64,000 bases of DNA from Bacteroidetes bacterium B1(2017) (GTDB lineage: Bacteria; Bacteroidota; Bacteroidia; UKL13-3): contig NKJG01000002.1 of the NCBI GenBank assembly GCA_002256395.1, positions 1 through 64,000 on the forward strand, given 5' to 3'. Made by a program: the position numbers and the translations under genes. Under the pieces are notes generated by a model. It did not search any database and was not told the DNA's origin. It saw only the letters and a program-made list of their open reading frames with translations. Positions 42,857 through 51,486 of the stretch are shown piece after piece (positions within the stretch are counted from its first letter, which is position 1; each line of letters begins with the position of its first letter).

Positions 42857-44353
42857 GTGGAAGCAACACCCCCAAATAAGTTTTTTAAAGACGGATTGGC
42901 GTTAATAGGCTTTATGCTTATTGCTCTAATTTTGGGCTATACCATTGTTAAAGGCGAACTTGTTACTGCTGGCTTTTACATTGCACTTCCATTTATTCTT
43001 GGGTATTTAATTTGGTTATTTAATGACCCTAAAGTTGGATTATTATCTGTTTTGCATTTTAGTTTCTTGGCCAATGGAATGAGCCGTTTTGTACCAGGAA
43101 ATATTCCTTGGGGTTTAATAATTGACGCACTCCTTATTCTTACTGTTTTAGCAACTATTTTCAAGGTAAATAAAGAGGATTCGAAGAAAATGAACAACCC
43201 CATTTTCTTCATCATGTTTGTTTGGTTCCTCTATACCATGGTACAAGTTGTAAACCCTGAAGCTAAGAGTAAGGAGGCTTGGTTTTATGCTGTGCGTGGT
43301 GTGTCTCTTTACCTTATTCAAATGATTCCCTTGATACTTATTCTTATGAATAAGAAAGAGGATATGGATACCGTAATAAAGATTTGGTTTATGTGGAGTT
43401 TAATCTCTGCTTTCTATGGATTTAAAATGGATATTCTTGGCGTAACAGCTGGCGAACGTAAGTGGTTGGATGATGGTGGTAAGGTAACGCATGAAATTCA
43501 AGGCAGGCTTCGTATCTTTTCATTTTATAGCGATGCGGGCCAGTTTGGAGCAGCTATGGCACATACCACCTTAAGTGCTTTTTTAATGGCTTTAGGTCCT
43601 TATACAACAAAAGAAAAGCGCTTCTATTGGTTCTTAACCGCCGTTTGTTTTTGGGGCTATGCCTTATCGGGTAGTAGAGGTCCGCTCTTTGTAATTGCCG
43701 CGGGTGGATTTTTATACCTCTTTTTAATTGGTAACTTTAGAATATTAATAACGGGTGCCGCCATTGGAGGTATCTTATTTGGGATTCTTAAGTTCACACA
43801 TATTGGTGATACAAACTATCAAATACATCGAATGCGAACGGGACTCGACCCGAACGATGCTTCCTTACAAGTACGTATTGAAAACCAAAAGAAACTGGCG
43901 GTTTATTTGGCAACGCGACCTTTAGGAGGAGGGATAGGCTCGGGCGGAAGTTGGGGAGCACGATTTAGCCCAGGGAGCTTTTTATCTGAAGTTGCTCTAG
44001 ATAGTTGGTATGTAAAAATTTGGGTAGAAACAGGTGTAGTAGGTTTAATACTGCATTTAATTACCTTGATTTTGGTATTAATTATAGGGTGTTTAAAAGT
44101 TTATAAACTGCGAGACCCTGGACTTAAACAAAAGGTTATTGCCCTCACCTGTGGCTATTTTGGTATTATGATGGCAAGTTATGGAAATCAAATATTAGGA
44201 CAAATGCCAACTGGTTCTGTTATCTATTTTTCTATGGTATATATGTTTTTATGCACCACGTGGGATGAGGAAATTTACCAAGAAAAGCAGGCACAATTAG
44301 CTTTAGAAACACCCGAAGAAGAACCAAAACGGGTAGTAGTTAGAATTAGCTAA
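42857..44353 (+). CDS. O-antigen ligase/polymerase family (Wzy_C-like) membrane protein
   Basis: A 498-residue protein with about eleven predicted membrane helices and one large loop. The Wzy_C/O-antigen-ligase signature (GSRGPLFVIAAGGFLYLFLI; then RIENQKKLAVYLATRPLGGG and LDSWYVKIWVETGVVGLIL) is clear. It likely polymerises or ligates the polysaccharide made with the two upstream genes. The start is GTG 42857, because a TGA lies two codons upstream and the next ATG would remove part of the first helix. Its TAA overlaps the convergent rhodanese gene's stop by three bases. Confidence 0.88.
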   Translation: MEATPPNKFFKDGLALIGFMLIALILGYTIVKGELVTAGFYIALPFILGYLIWLFNDPKVGLLSVLHFSFLANGMSRFVPGNIPWGLIIDALLILTVLATIFKVNKEDSKKMNNPIFFIMFVWFLYTMVQVVNPEAKSKEAWFYAVRGVSLYLIQMIPLILILMNKKEDMDTVIKIWFMWSLISAFYGFKMDILGVTAGERKWLDDGGKVTHEIQGRLRIFSFYSDAGQFGAAMAHTTLSAFLMALGPYTTKEKRFYWFLTAVCFWGYALSGSRGPLFVIAAGGFLYLFLIGNFRILITGAAIGGILFGILKFTHIGDTNYQIHRMRTGLDPNDASLQVRIENQKKLAVYLATRPLGGGIGSGGSWGARFSPGSFLSEVALDSWYVKIWVETGVVGLILHLITLILVLIIGCLKVYKLRDPGLKQKVIALTCGYFGIMMASYGNQILGQMPTGSVIYFSMVYMFLCTTWDEEIYQEKQAQLALETPEEEPKRVVVRIS

Positions 44354-44766
44354 TTACTTATTGGAAGTCCGGCCGATTTCCATTTTGTAATACCACCGTC
44401 TAAATCAACCACATGTTTAAAACCTTTCTTTTGCATAAGCTCACAGGCTTCTAAGCTTCTGCCGCCCGCAGCGCAATACACATAATAAGTTTTGTTTTTA
44501 TCTAACTTATCAATGCTCGTTTCAAAATTATCGGCAAAAATATCCATCGCTGTAGCTCCCGCTAGCATGCCTTTCTTATGCTCTGAGGCTGTTCTTACAT
44601 CCAATAATACACCCGGCTCGGTTTTCATTTTAGCCTGAAATTCTTTTGGAGAAAGCAATTCATAAACCGGCTTTTGAGCTTTGTTAGTTCCTTTTGCAGG
44701 TTTTTGAGCATTGCCCGAAAACCAAAGCAAACACATGGATAAAAAGAATATTCTAGTAAGTTTCAT
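44350..44766 (-). CDS. Exported single-domain rhodanese-like protein
   Basis: A 138-residue protein. An N-terminal signal peptide (RIFFLSMCLLWFSGNAQ) is followed by one rhodanese domain: VLLDVRTASEHKKGMLAGA, then the active-site loop YYVYCAAGGRSLEA with Cys98 and the closing DLDGGITKWKSAGLP. The loop CAAGGRS is complete, so a sulfurtransferase function in the periplasm is possible. It is far from the sulfur cassette at 1-4 kb. It is convergent with the O-antigen ligase gene, sharing three bases of stop region. Confidence 0.92.
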   Translation of the reverse strand: MKLTRIFFLSMCLLWFSGNAQKPAKGTNKAQKPVYELLSPKEFQAKMKTEPGVLLDVRTASEHKKGMLAGATAMDIFADNFETSIDKLDKNKTYYVYCAAGGRSLEACELMQKKGFKHVVDLDGGITKWKSAGLPISN

Positions 44767-44812
44767 TTTTTACTTTTTTTAGAAGCCCAAACGTAATAAT
44801 TTGGGACCACAA

Positions 44813-45574
44813 ATGAAAGTAACATTTTTAGGTACAGGAACCTCGCAAGGCGTACCCATTATTGCCTGCGATTGTGAGATATGTAGTTCAAGCGAACCTA
44901 AAGATAAACGCCTGCGATCTAGCATCATGCTTGAACACAATGGAAAAACCATTGTGGTAGATAGTGGCCCAGATTTTAGAACCCAAATGCTCCAATATAA
45001 AGTAAAAGAATTGGATGCTTTATTGTTTACACATGCCCATCGTGATCATATGGCGGGTTTGGATGATATCCGTGGTTTTAATTTTAGAATGAAACGTGCT
45101 ATCGATGTGTATTGCGAGAAACGAGTAGAGGCCGCCATTCGAAAAGAGTTTTATTATGCGTTTGAGGAACCTAAATACCCCGGTGTTCCCGAGATGAATA
45201 TGCATCAAATTTCCCTTACACCCTTTGAGTTGTTTGGTTTGCCTATTATTCCTATTCAAGTGTGGCATCATAAAATGCCTGTATTAGGTTTTAGGTTCAA
45301 TGATTTTGTGTACATTACAGATGCCAATAGAATTGATGCTTCTGAAAAGGCAAAGATTAAAGGCTGCAAGGTATTGGTTTTAAATGCCCTTAGACGAGAA
45401 ACTCATATTTCGCATTTTACCTTAGACGAAGCCATTGAATTAGCAAAAGAACTGGAAGTTGAAACGGCCTATTTTACGCATATTAGTCACCAATTAGGTT
45501 TACATTACGAGGTAGAACAGGAATTGCCAAGCAATATGCATTTGGCCTACGATGGAATGGAGTTGCATTTTTAA
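44813..45574 (+). CDS. PhnP-like MBL fold metallo-hydrolase
   Basis: A 253-residue metallo-beta-lactamase-fold enzyme. The N-terminus KVTFLGTGTSQGVPI (2-16) is followed by a Cys triad CDCEIC (19, 21, 24) as in PhnP, then RLRSSIML. The metal site is THAHRDHMAGLDD (73-85), with further ligands in VWHHKMPV and YFTHISHQL. PhnP is a cyclic phosphodiesterase in phosphonate use, but no other phn gene is here, so the substrate is open. ATG 44813 is chosen over TTG 44801. Its stop directly abuts the ATG of the next gene. Confidence 0.88.
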   Translation: MKVTFLGTGTSQGVPIIACDCEICSSSEPKDKRLRSSIMLEHNGKTIVVDSGPDFRTQMLQYKVKELDALLFTHAHRDHMAGLDDIRGFNFRMKRAIDVYCEKRVEAAIRKEFYYAFEEPKYPGVPEMNMHQISLTPFELFGLPIIPIQVWHHKMPVLGFRFNDFVYITDANRIDASEKAKIKGCKVLVLNALRRETHISHFTLDEAIELAKELEVETAYFTHISHQLGLHYEVEQELPSNMHLAYDGMELHF

Positions 45575-47002
45575 ATGAAATCTCTGCATCAACATCATGC
45601 CTTATTTCCAATTTTGGCTAGTGAATTACATACTCTCTTAACGGGGTATAGTTTGATTGATGCCTATAGAAACCAACAGGCAAGTGAATTCACATTGGTG
45701 TTTGAAAAAGGTTCAGAAAAACTTAGCATACAACTTAATACCGAAGCTAAAACAGGTTTGTTCTTTTTCTATGAATACCCTCTTGAACGCACTGGTGCCG
45801 TATTTCCTTTGTTTAAAGAATTACTTGGTTCAGAAGTTTTAAACGTTCAGGCTCATCAACATAATCGCTCTTTTTTCTTTTCTTTTGGTTCGAACCAAAG
45901 CCTAGTTTTTAAATTATATGGCCCTCTAAGTAATGTAATTTATTACAAAGAAAACGAGGTAGTGCAACTTTATAGAAGCTCCATTGAAAATGATAGGTTC
46001 TTGCCCATGGATGGCTTTAATCAAGAGCCAAGCCATAGTGAGACATACGCGTTTAAGGGTACCTTTTTTGTTTTGCAAACTCCAGATAAGGAGGTTAAAC
46101 TTTGTTTTGAACCTATCGATAAAGATACTGTTTTGTTTGAAACCGAAGTAATTTTTGAAGCCCTCAATTCCTTCTCAAAATACTATTTGCAAAGCTTTTT
46201 GTTTAGCACCCAAAAGAACAAATTGCTTGGACAATACAAACAAAAAATAAAACGCCAAGTGGCTTTACTTTTTGGTGCTACTCAATTTTTAAAACATGCA
46301 GCAGAGAGCGTCCCTTTTGATGAAGTAGGCCATATTCTAATGGCTAACCTGCATCTGATACATAAAGGTGAAAAGGAAGTTACCCTAACAGATTTTTATA
46401 GAAATACAGAGATAATAATCTCACTTAAGAAAGATTTATCTCCAGCCGATAATGCAGCTTATTACTACCAAAAGGCAAAAAATAGAAAACATGAACTCGC
46501 GTTAAAACAAAAACAAGTGGAAACCTGTTTAATTTTACTCGCACAGTTAAAGGAAAATTTAGCCAAAATTGAAGCCGCCCAACATTTAAAAGACCTCCGA
46601 TCTTGGATAAAGGAAGAAAAGGTTCAAAGCGAAACACCTCTCAAAGAAAAATTTAGACGCTTTGAATGTGAGGGATATTTAATCTACGTAGGTAAAAACG
46701 CAAAGAATAATGACGAACTAACCCTTAAATTTGCGCACAAAGACGACCTTTGGTTACATGCAAAAGGGGTGAGTGGGAGCCATGTAATTATTAAACATAA
46801 AACTCAACAAAATTTCCCAGAACCTGTAATACGCAAGGCAGCTCAATTGGCCGCACATTATTCTGGTTCGGCAGGAAGTGCCATGGTGCCAGTAATTTAT
46901 ACTCCTAAAAAGTATGTACGCAAACCCAAAGGTGCCCATGCCGGACAAGTTTCCGTTGAGCGAGAAGAAATTGCCTTGGTAGAACCCTGGGAAGGAAAAT
47001 AA
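45575..47002 (+). CDS. NFACT-family ribosome quality control protein (RqcH/Rqc2-like)
   Basis: A 475-residue protein. An N-terminal NFACT-N-like region (~1-190) is followed by a coiled-coil middle (~290-350, RKHELALKQKQVETCLILLA..) and a C-terminal NFACT-R domain (~370-460: GYLIYVGKNAKNNDELTLKF, LWLHAKGVSGSHVIIK, AGSAMVPVIYTPKKYVRKPKG). RqcH recruits tRNA-Ala to stalled 50S subunits and adds alanine tails. At 475 residues it is shorter than Bacillus RqcH (~570), with a weakly conserved N-terminal part. The ATG immediately follows the upstream stop (TAA-ATG), indicating coupled expression. Confidence 0.87.
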   Translation: MKSLHQHHALFPILASELHTLLTGYSLIDAYRNQQASEFTLVFEKGSEKLSIQLNTEAKTGLFFFYEYPLERTGAVFPLFKELLGSEVLNVQAHQHNRSFFFSFGSNQSLVFKLYGPLSNVIYYKENEVVQLYRSSIENDRFLPMDGFNQEPSHSETYAFKGTFFVLQTPDKEVKLCFEPIDKDTVLFETEVIFEALNSFSKYYLQSFLFSTQKNKLLGQYKQKIKRQVALLFGATQFLKHAAESVPFDEVGHILMANLHLIHKGEKEVTLTDFYRNTEIIISLKKDLSPADNAAYYYQKAKNRKHELALKQKQVETCLILLAQLKENLAKIEAAQHLKDLRSWIKEEKVQSETPLKEKFRRFECEGYLIYVGKNAKNNDELTLKFAHKDDLWLHAKGVSGSHVIIKHKTQQNFPEPVIRKAAQLAAHYSGSAGSAMVPVIYTPKKYVRKPKGAHAGQVSVEREEIALVEPWEGK

Positions 47003-47011
47003 TGTACGTAG

Positions 47012-47031
47012 GGACAGGTCGCGACCTGTCC
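47012..47031. repeat. 20-bp perfect palindrome, copy 2 (GGACAGGTCGCGACCTGTCC)
   Basis: Identical to the copies at 4088, 48947 and 49064. It starts 10 bp after the RqcH stop. The bases CGTAG before it match the arm of the copy at 48947 and, in reverse complement, the arm after the copy at 4088, so the full element is longer than 20 bp. Confidence 0.9.
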
Positions 47032-47090
47032 AAAACACGCAATGAAAGAGAAACAGAAATAGAAAGAGAAAGAAAAACAGAAATAAAATA

Positions 47091-47174
47091 ACCAGCGACC
47101 AGCAACCAGCAACCAGCAACCAGCAACCAGCAACCAGCAACCAGCAACCAGCAACCAGCGACCCACAACCCGCG
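47091..47174. repeat. Heptanucleotide tandem repeat (ACCAGCA), 12 units
   Basis: Read in sevens from 47091: one ACCAGCG, eight perfect ACCAGCA (47098-47153), one ACCAGCG, then ACCCACA and ACCCGCG. The array ends 18 bp before the ATG of the ABC transporter gene, in its 5' untranslated/promoter region. A purine-rich tract (47041-47090) precedes it. Perfect 7-nt tandem copies are prone to slippage. Confidence 0.95.
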
Positions 47175-47192
47175 ACAAAGAATAAACAAACT

Positions 47193-48932
47193 ATGAAAAC
47201 GTTACTCAAATATTTAAAAAATTACAAAAACTTGGTAGGCCTAGCATTATTATTGGCTTCGCTTAACCAGTTATTCTCTATGATGGACCCATTTATTTAT
47301 GGGAAGCTAGTAGATAGGTTTGCTACCCATCCGCATGATTACGATGACGCAACTTTTATTAAAGGAGCGGGCTTATTAATCTTAGCTGCCATTGGAGTGG
47401 CAATGGTGAGTCGTATAGCTAAGGCTTTTCAAGATTATACGCTTAATTTAATCATTCAAAAGTTTGGTGCGGCAGTGTATACAGATGGATTAAAACATGC
47501 CCTTCAATTACCTTTCCATGAGTTTGAAGACCAACGCAGTGGTGAGTTATTAAACGTATTGCAAAAGGTTAGGACCGATTCGGAGAAGTTTATACTAAAC
47601 TTTATCAATATCTTTTTTACCTCGGTGGTGGGGATAGTGTTTGTTGTTATTTACGCCATTCAGGTTCAGCCTTGGCTTATCTTAATATATTTTGGAGCAA
47701 GCTTTTTATTGGGTTGGTTAACCAGCATTTTATCTAAAAAAGTAAAATTGGTTCAGCAACGTATAGTGGCACAAACAAAGGCATTGGCAGGTTCTACAAC
47801 AGAATCCTTGCGCAATATTGAGCTTATTAAAAGTTTGGGTTTAACGCAACAAGAAATGAAACGCCTGAACCTATCTACGCAAAAGATATTGAGGCTAGAG
47901 CTTGAGAAAGTGAAAGACATACGCAGTATAAGTTTCTTGCAAGGAACCATTGTAAATTTCTTGCGCCAAAGCATTTTGTTTATGCTCATGTATATGATCT
48001 TTAAAGATCAAATGAGCTTGGGTCAGCTTATGACCTTACAGTTTTACTCCTTCTTTATTTTTGGACCAATGCAGGAAATGGGGAATGTAATATTAAGTTA
48101 CAGAGAGGCCGAAGCGTCTTTACAAAACTTTGAAGGCATTATGGCTAAACCTGTTGAGGTAAAACCTAGCAACCCAACCCGCATTCATACGATTGAAAAA
48201 TTGAGTTTTGAAGGGGTAAGTTTTAAACATAAATCGGGTAAGCATTATGCCCTGAACCAAGTAAATTTTGATGTAAATAAAGGCGAAACCATTGCCTTTG
48301 TAGGCCCTAGTGGGGCAGGTAAAACCACCTTAGTAAAGCTCTTAGTTGGTTTGTATGAGCCGCATGAAGGTGTGGTTAACTATAATGGACATCCAAGCAC
48401 AGAAATAGATTTTGATGAGCTAAGAAACCAAATAGGATTTGTAACCCAAGACACACAATTGTTTTCTGGAACTATTAAAGAAAATATGCTCTTTGTAAAT
48501 CCAAGAGCTACAGATGAGCAAATAGTGAAGGCATTAGAACAGGCATCTTGCAATGGTTTATTAGCACGTAGCGAAAATGGAATTGATAGTGTAATAGGTG
48601 AGGGGGGAATAAAAATATCGGGTGGAGAAAAGCAACGTTTATCTATTGCCCGTGCCTTATTACGTAATCCTAAATTATTGATTTTTGATGAAGCAACTTC
48701 GGCCTTAGATTCTATAACAGAAGAAGAAATAGGCAATACCATAAAAGAAATTAGCGTGGGTATGCAACACATTACAGTTATGATTGCCCATAGGCTTTCA
48801 ACCATTATGCATGCCGATAGAATTTACGTATTAGAAAAAGGTGAGTTGGTAGAAACAGGCAAGCACGAAGAATTATTAGCCATCAAAGGCCTGTATTACG
48901 CCATGTGGCGCCAACAGATTGGGGAACGTTAA
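47193..48932 (+). CDS. ABC exporter (permease fused to ATPase)
   Basis: A 579-residue half-transporter of the MsbA/lipid-multidrug exporter type. An N-terminal membrane domain with about six helices (~1-310) is followed by an ATPase domain with Walker A GPSGAGKTTLVKLLVG (~370), Q-loop FVTQDTQLF, signature ISGGEKQRLSIARALL (~476), Walker B LLIFDEATSALD and H-loop IAHRLST. All catalytic motifs are intact. The substrate is unknown. Its start lies just behind a perfect heptanucleotide repeat, which could make its expression variable (inference). Confidence 0.94.
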   Translation: MKTLLKYLKNYKNLVGLALLLASLNQLFSMMDPFIYGKLVDRFATHPHDYDDATFIKGAGLLILAAIGVAMVSRIAKAFQDYTLNLIIQKFGAAVYTDGLKHALQLPFHEFEDQRSGELLNVLQKVRTDSEKFILNFINIFFTSVVGIVFVVIYAIQVQPWLILIYFGASFLLGWLTSILSKKVKLVQQRIVAQTKALAGSTTESLRNIELIKSLGLTQQEMKRLNLSTQKILRLELEKVKDIRSISFLQGTIVNFLRQSILFMLMYMIFKDQMSLGQLMTLQFYSFFIFGPMQEMGNVILSYREAEASLQNFEGIMAKPVEVKPSNPTRIHTIEKLSFEGVSFKHKSGKHYALNQVNFDVNKGETIAFVGPSGAGKTTLVKLLVGLYEPHEGVVNYNGHPSTEIDFDELRNQIGFVTQDTQLFSGTIKENMLFVNPRATDEQIVKALEQASCNGLLARSENGIDSVIGEGGIKISGGEKQRLSIARALLRNPKLLIFDEATSALDSITEEEIGNTIKEISVGMQHITVMIAHRLSTIMHADRIYVLEKGELVETGKHEELLAIKGLYYAMWRQQIGER

Positions 48933-48946
48933 CATTCCCCCCGTAG

Positions 48947-49083
48947 GGACAGGTCGCGACCTGTCCTTTCCTCGAATAAGGGCAGGTCATGTCCTTTCCT
49001 CGAATAAGGGCAGGTCATGACCTTTCCTCGAATAAGGGCAGGTCATGACCTTTCCTCGAATAAGGACAGGTCGCGACCTGTCC
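48947..49083. repeat. 28-bp tandem array flanked by two copies of the 20-bp palindrome
   Basis: A full 20-bp palindrome at 48947-48966 is followed by four 28-bp units starting TTTCCTCGAATAAGG at 48967, 48995, 49023 and 49051. The last unit merges into a full palindrome at 49064-49083. The inner units carry a half-changed palindrome (core GGTCATGACC, or GGTCATGTCC in the first). Spacers are identical, unlike CRISPR. It fills the gap between the ABC exporter and the DUF2834 gene. Confidence 0.93.
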
Positions 49084-49100
49084 TTACGTAATATTTTTTT

Positions 49101-49457
49101 ATGAAAACATTTACAGACAACAAACACTTTTTCTACCTTTTCTTGGCCATTTTGGGAGGCGGATTTACCTTTTATTTTGCCTTATTGGGCATCCTTGAAC
49201 ATAAGGGAAATTTTGATTCTATCGATTTTATAAAAAGTACTTGGGTAGATAGTAAGTATGCAAAAAGTATCACGTTCGACTTTTGGACGGGAACCATTGC
49301 CGGTACCTTTTTCATATTAATAGAAGGCCTTAGATTAAAAATCAAACGAATTTGGGTGTATCTACTTTTGACCGTATTTATTGGATATGCTTTTGGGTTT
49401 CCTTTATTTTTATTTGTTAGGGAACTCAAATTAAAAAGTTTAAGTATAACTCATTAG
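49101..49457 (+). CDS. DUF2834-like small membrane protein
   Basis: A 118-residue protein with three hydrophobic helices (~10-30, 60-80, 86-107). The layout resembles DUF2834 proteins: a first helix, a soluble loop with D-rich and FDFWTGTIAGTFFILIEGLRL sequence (61-81 in part), and a closing GYAFGFPLFLFVRE. The function of the family is unknown. It begins 17 bp after the palindrome array and is followed by 442 bp of non-coding repeats. Confidence 0.65.
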   Translation: MKTFTDNKHFFYLFLAILGGGFTFYFALLGILEHKGNFDSIDFIKSTWVDSKYAKSITFDFWTGTIAGTFFILIEGLRLKIKRIWVYLLLTVFIGYAFGFPLFLFVRELKLKSLSITH

Positions 49458-49503
49458 GTTGGTTTAAGTTTTTGATTACGAGATATAAGTCTCAATTTAT
49501 ACA

Positions 49504-49814
49504 CATGCAAAGTTGCCTTTTAACTTGCAAACTAGCATTCCTAACTTGCAAAGTTGCTTCCTAACATGCAAACTAGCATTCCTAACTTGCAAAAAGGCAT
49601 TTTTGAATGCAAACGATCTTTTCCAACTTGCTAAATTAGCTTTCCTAAAATACAAATAAGCATTTCTAATCTGCAAAGTAGCTTTCCAAAATACCTATAA
49701 GCATTTCTCACTCGAAAAAGATTTGTTCTCCAATTGCAAAGTAGCATTTCCAACTTGCAAAAAGGCATTTTTAAATGCAAACAAGCAGTTGCAACTTGCA
49801 AATTGGGGCAAACG
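49504..49814. repeat. Array of about fifteen degenerate ~21-bp units (cTTGCAAAnTAGCATTtCctaa)
   Basis: The gap between the DUF2834 gene and the POT-like gene contains units of 19-22 bp, each carrying TGCAAA then AGCATT or AGCTTT and ending in CCTAA/CCAA, repeated about fifteen times. Two adjacent units near 49524 and 49565 are nearly identical; others have diverged. Unit lengths vary and contain stop codons, so it is not coding. It differs entirely from the palindrome family 420 bp to its left. Confidence 0.8.
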
Positions 49815-49899
49815 AGATTCTTAGTTGAATTTATTGTTTTGGATATAAGATCAGGATTTTGGTATGTTTGTTTTTATGAAATATACTCAATAAACCGCT

Positions 49900-51117
49900 A
49901 TGATTAAAATAAGCAGTCAATTACCCAAAGGTGTTTTAAATTTTGCAATGGCAATGGGCTTTGAAAAGCTTTCTTATTATGCCATAAGAAGTATTCTAAT
50001 TCTTTACCTGATTAATGGTGAGCTTCAATTAAGTGAAGAAGATACCTCTTCTATATATGGCATTTTTGCGGCTTCAATTATGCTTTGCTCCTTATTGGGT
50101 GCATTACTTGGCGATTTAATACTTGGCAATAAACAATCGGCCATAATTGGTAGTTGTTTGCAAGCGAGTTCTTGTTTTTTGCTTATAATACCCAACCAAT
50201 ATTGTCTTTATTTGGGGCTTGGCTTATTATCTCTTGGTAGTGGTTTGTTTAATTCTAACCTTAAGGCTCAATTTGCCCGATTGTTTTTGGCCAATACTAG
50301 CTTGTTAAATTGGGCCATTATGGCCTTGATGATAGCCATTACATTGGGCTCTTTCTTTGCACCATTTATTAGCACCCTTTTTGAACAAACTAATTATAAA
50401 CTGGTATTTATTTGCGCGGGAATTTTTTCAATTGTATCACTACTATTTCAACTCAAAACAAATCAAGAAACTTCCGATTTGGATTATACTTCTGCAATAA
50501 TTAGAAGAGAATGGAAGCATGTTGGAATAGTAATTCTAGTTATTTTTTTACTTACTGGTATTGATAATGAAATGACAAATATTACCACAAGTAAACTATT
50601 AGATTCTAAGCAAATGGCTAATTCTTCCTTCTTAAGCCTTTTTATGGATGGAGGTTTGCCTATTTTGGGTATTATTTTTAGTGTAGCATTCTTCTTTCTT
50701 TGCCGGTATTATTTCATTAATTTATATGGGCTTTTAAGGATTGCCATATTGTTTCAATCTTTAAAAATAATTAGCCTATTAATTGGCCAATATATTTCCC
50801 CAAATCAACTGGTTTCAAGTCTTATTGTTTCTGTATTCTCTAACGTGCATGAAGTTATTTTTTATCCAATATTTTTTGTGCTAATAATTACCTATTTCCC
50901 AACAAAGTTTGCCGCCACCTTATTAAGCTTGAGTGTCCTTATTTCTACCTTTATTCAAGGACCATTCGAGCATTTTTTTATTTTTAATAGCCTCACAATT
51001 AAAACCGAATTATTTCTTTTTTTAGGAATTTTGATATTGCTACAACTTTATTTTAGTAAGGTTGGTGCAAAATATTCTGAACCCACACTTGAAATTGAGG
51101 AATATAAAAATGCTTAA
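49900..51117 (+). CDS. POT/PTR-like major facilitator transporter
   Basis: A 405-residue membrane protein with about eleven to twelve predicted helices. The N-terminus FEKLSYYAIRSILILYLI corresponds to the E-R-F-S-Y-Y-G-M signature of proton-dependent oligopeptide transporters. GALLGDLILGNKQSAIIG (~65-82) is the MFS A-loop, and GLGLLSLGSGLFNSNLKAQF matches the G-x-G-x-x-x-P-N segment with the proline lost. At 405 residues it is shorter than canonical PTR2 proteins (~500), so its substrate may differ. It overlaps the next gene by 8 bp. Confidence 0.75.
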   Translation: MIKISSQLPKGVLNFAMAMGFEKLSYYAIRSILILYLINGELQLSEEDTSSIYGIFAASIMLCSLLGALLGDLILGNKQSAIIGSCLQASSCFLLIIPNQYCLYLGLGLLSLGSGLFNSNLKAQFARLFLANTSLLNWAIMALMIAITLGSFFAPFISTLFEQTNYKLVFICAGIFSIVSLLFQLKTNQETSDLDYTSAIIRREWKHVGIVILVIFLLTGIDNEMTNITTSKLLDSKQMANSSFLSLFMDGGLPILGIIFSVAFFFLCRYYFINLYGLLRIAILFQSLKIISLLIGQYISPNQLVSSLIVSVFSNVHEVIFYPIFFVLIITYFPTKFAATLLSLSVLISTFIQGPFEHFFIFNSLTIKTELFLFLGILILLQLYFSKVGAKYSEPTLEIEEYKNA

Positions 51118-51442
51118 AAGCAAAACACAATTGGCCCGAACCAACTGGCTCAAAGCCTCTCTGGAATTAAAGTTTCAAATTATTTCTCCCTATTTTATTA
51201 CAACCGGTGCAGAAACCTGGGAAGCCTTTGCCTTTTTGCCCGAGTTAGGTTCGCCAAATGGGTGTTTACTCTTAGTAATTGGTCCACCCGAGTTTGAAAT
51301 TGATATAAGACTAATAAATTGGGCAAAAGAAAACCAGATATATTATAGTTGCCTAAATCTAGATACCCTTCAAGAATATGATAGCAACTATTTCAAAGAA
51401 ACATTGGATGATTGGGGGAGCTTTATTACAAAACAACCGTAA
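51110..51442 (+). CDS. Hypothetical protein downstream of the POT-like transporter
   Basis: A 110-residue soluble protein I do not recognise. It starts at ATG 51110 inside the last codons of the transporter gene (8-bp overlap), which suggests translational coupling. The central part has GAETWEAFAFLPELGSPNGC and LLLVIGPPEFEIDIR; there is no signal peptide or membrane helix. A longer frame from 51062 is rejected. Because of the overlap it may be functionally tied to the transporter. Confidence 0.7.
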   Translation: MLKSKTQLARTNWLKASLELKFQIISPYFITTGAETWEAFAFLPELGSPNGCLLLVIGPPEFEIDIRLINWAKENQIYYSCLNLDTLQEYDSNYFKETLDDWGSFITKQP

Positions 51443-51486
51443 AGAATTTGTCAATAGCTGAATGTAATTTCCCTAATTTAGCTGTA

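Noticed and set aside
46754-47209. Minus-strand frames with a repeated LLVAGCW peptide
   Set aside because: The peptide comes from reading the ACCAGCA heptamer in reverse; three frames give the same seven-residue repeat. They overlap the RqcH gene and have no independent support.
48947-49083. Regularly spaced repeats suggesting a CRISPR array
   Set aside because: The spacers are identical to each other and only 28 bp separates unit starts. The repeats are palindromic variants and no cas gene is present, so it is a tandem REP-like array.
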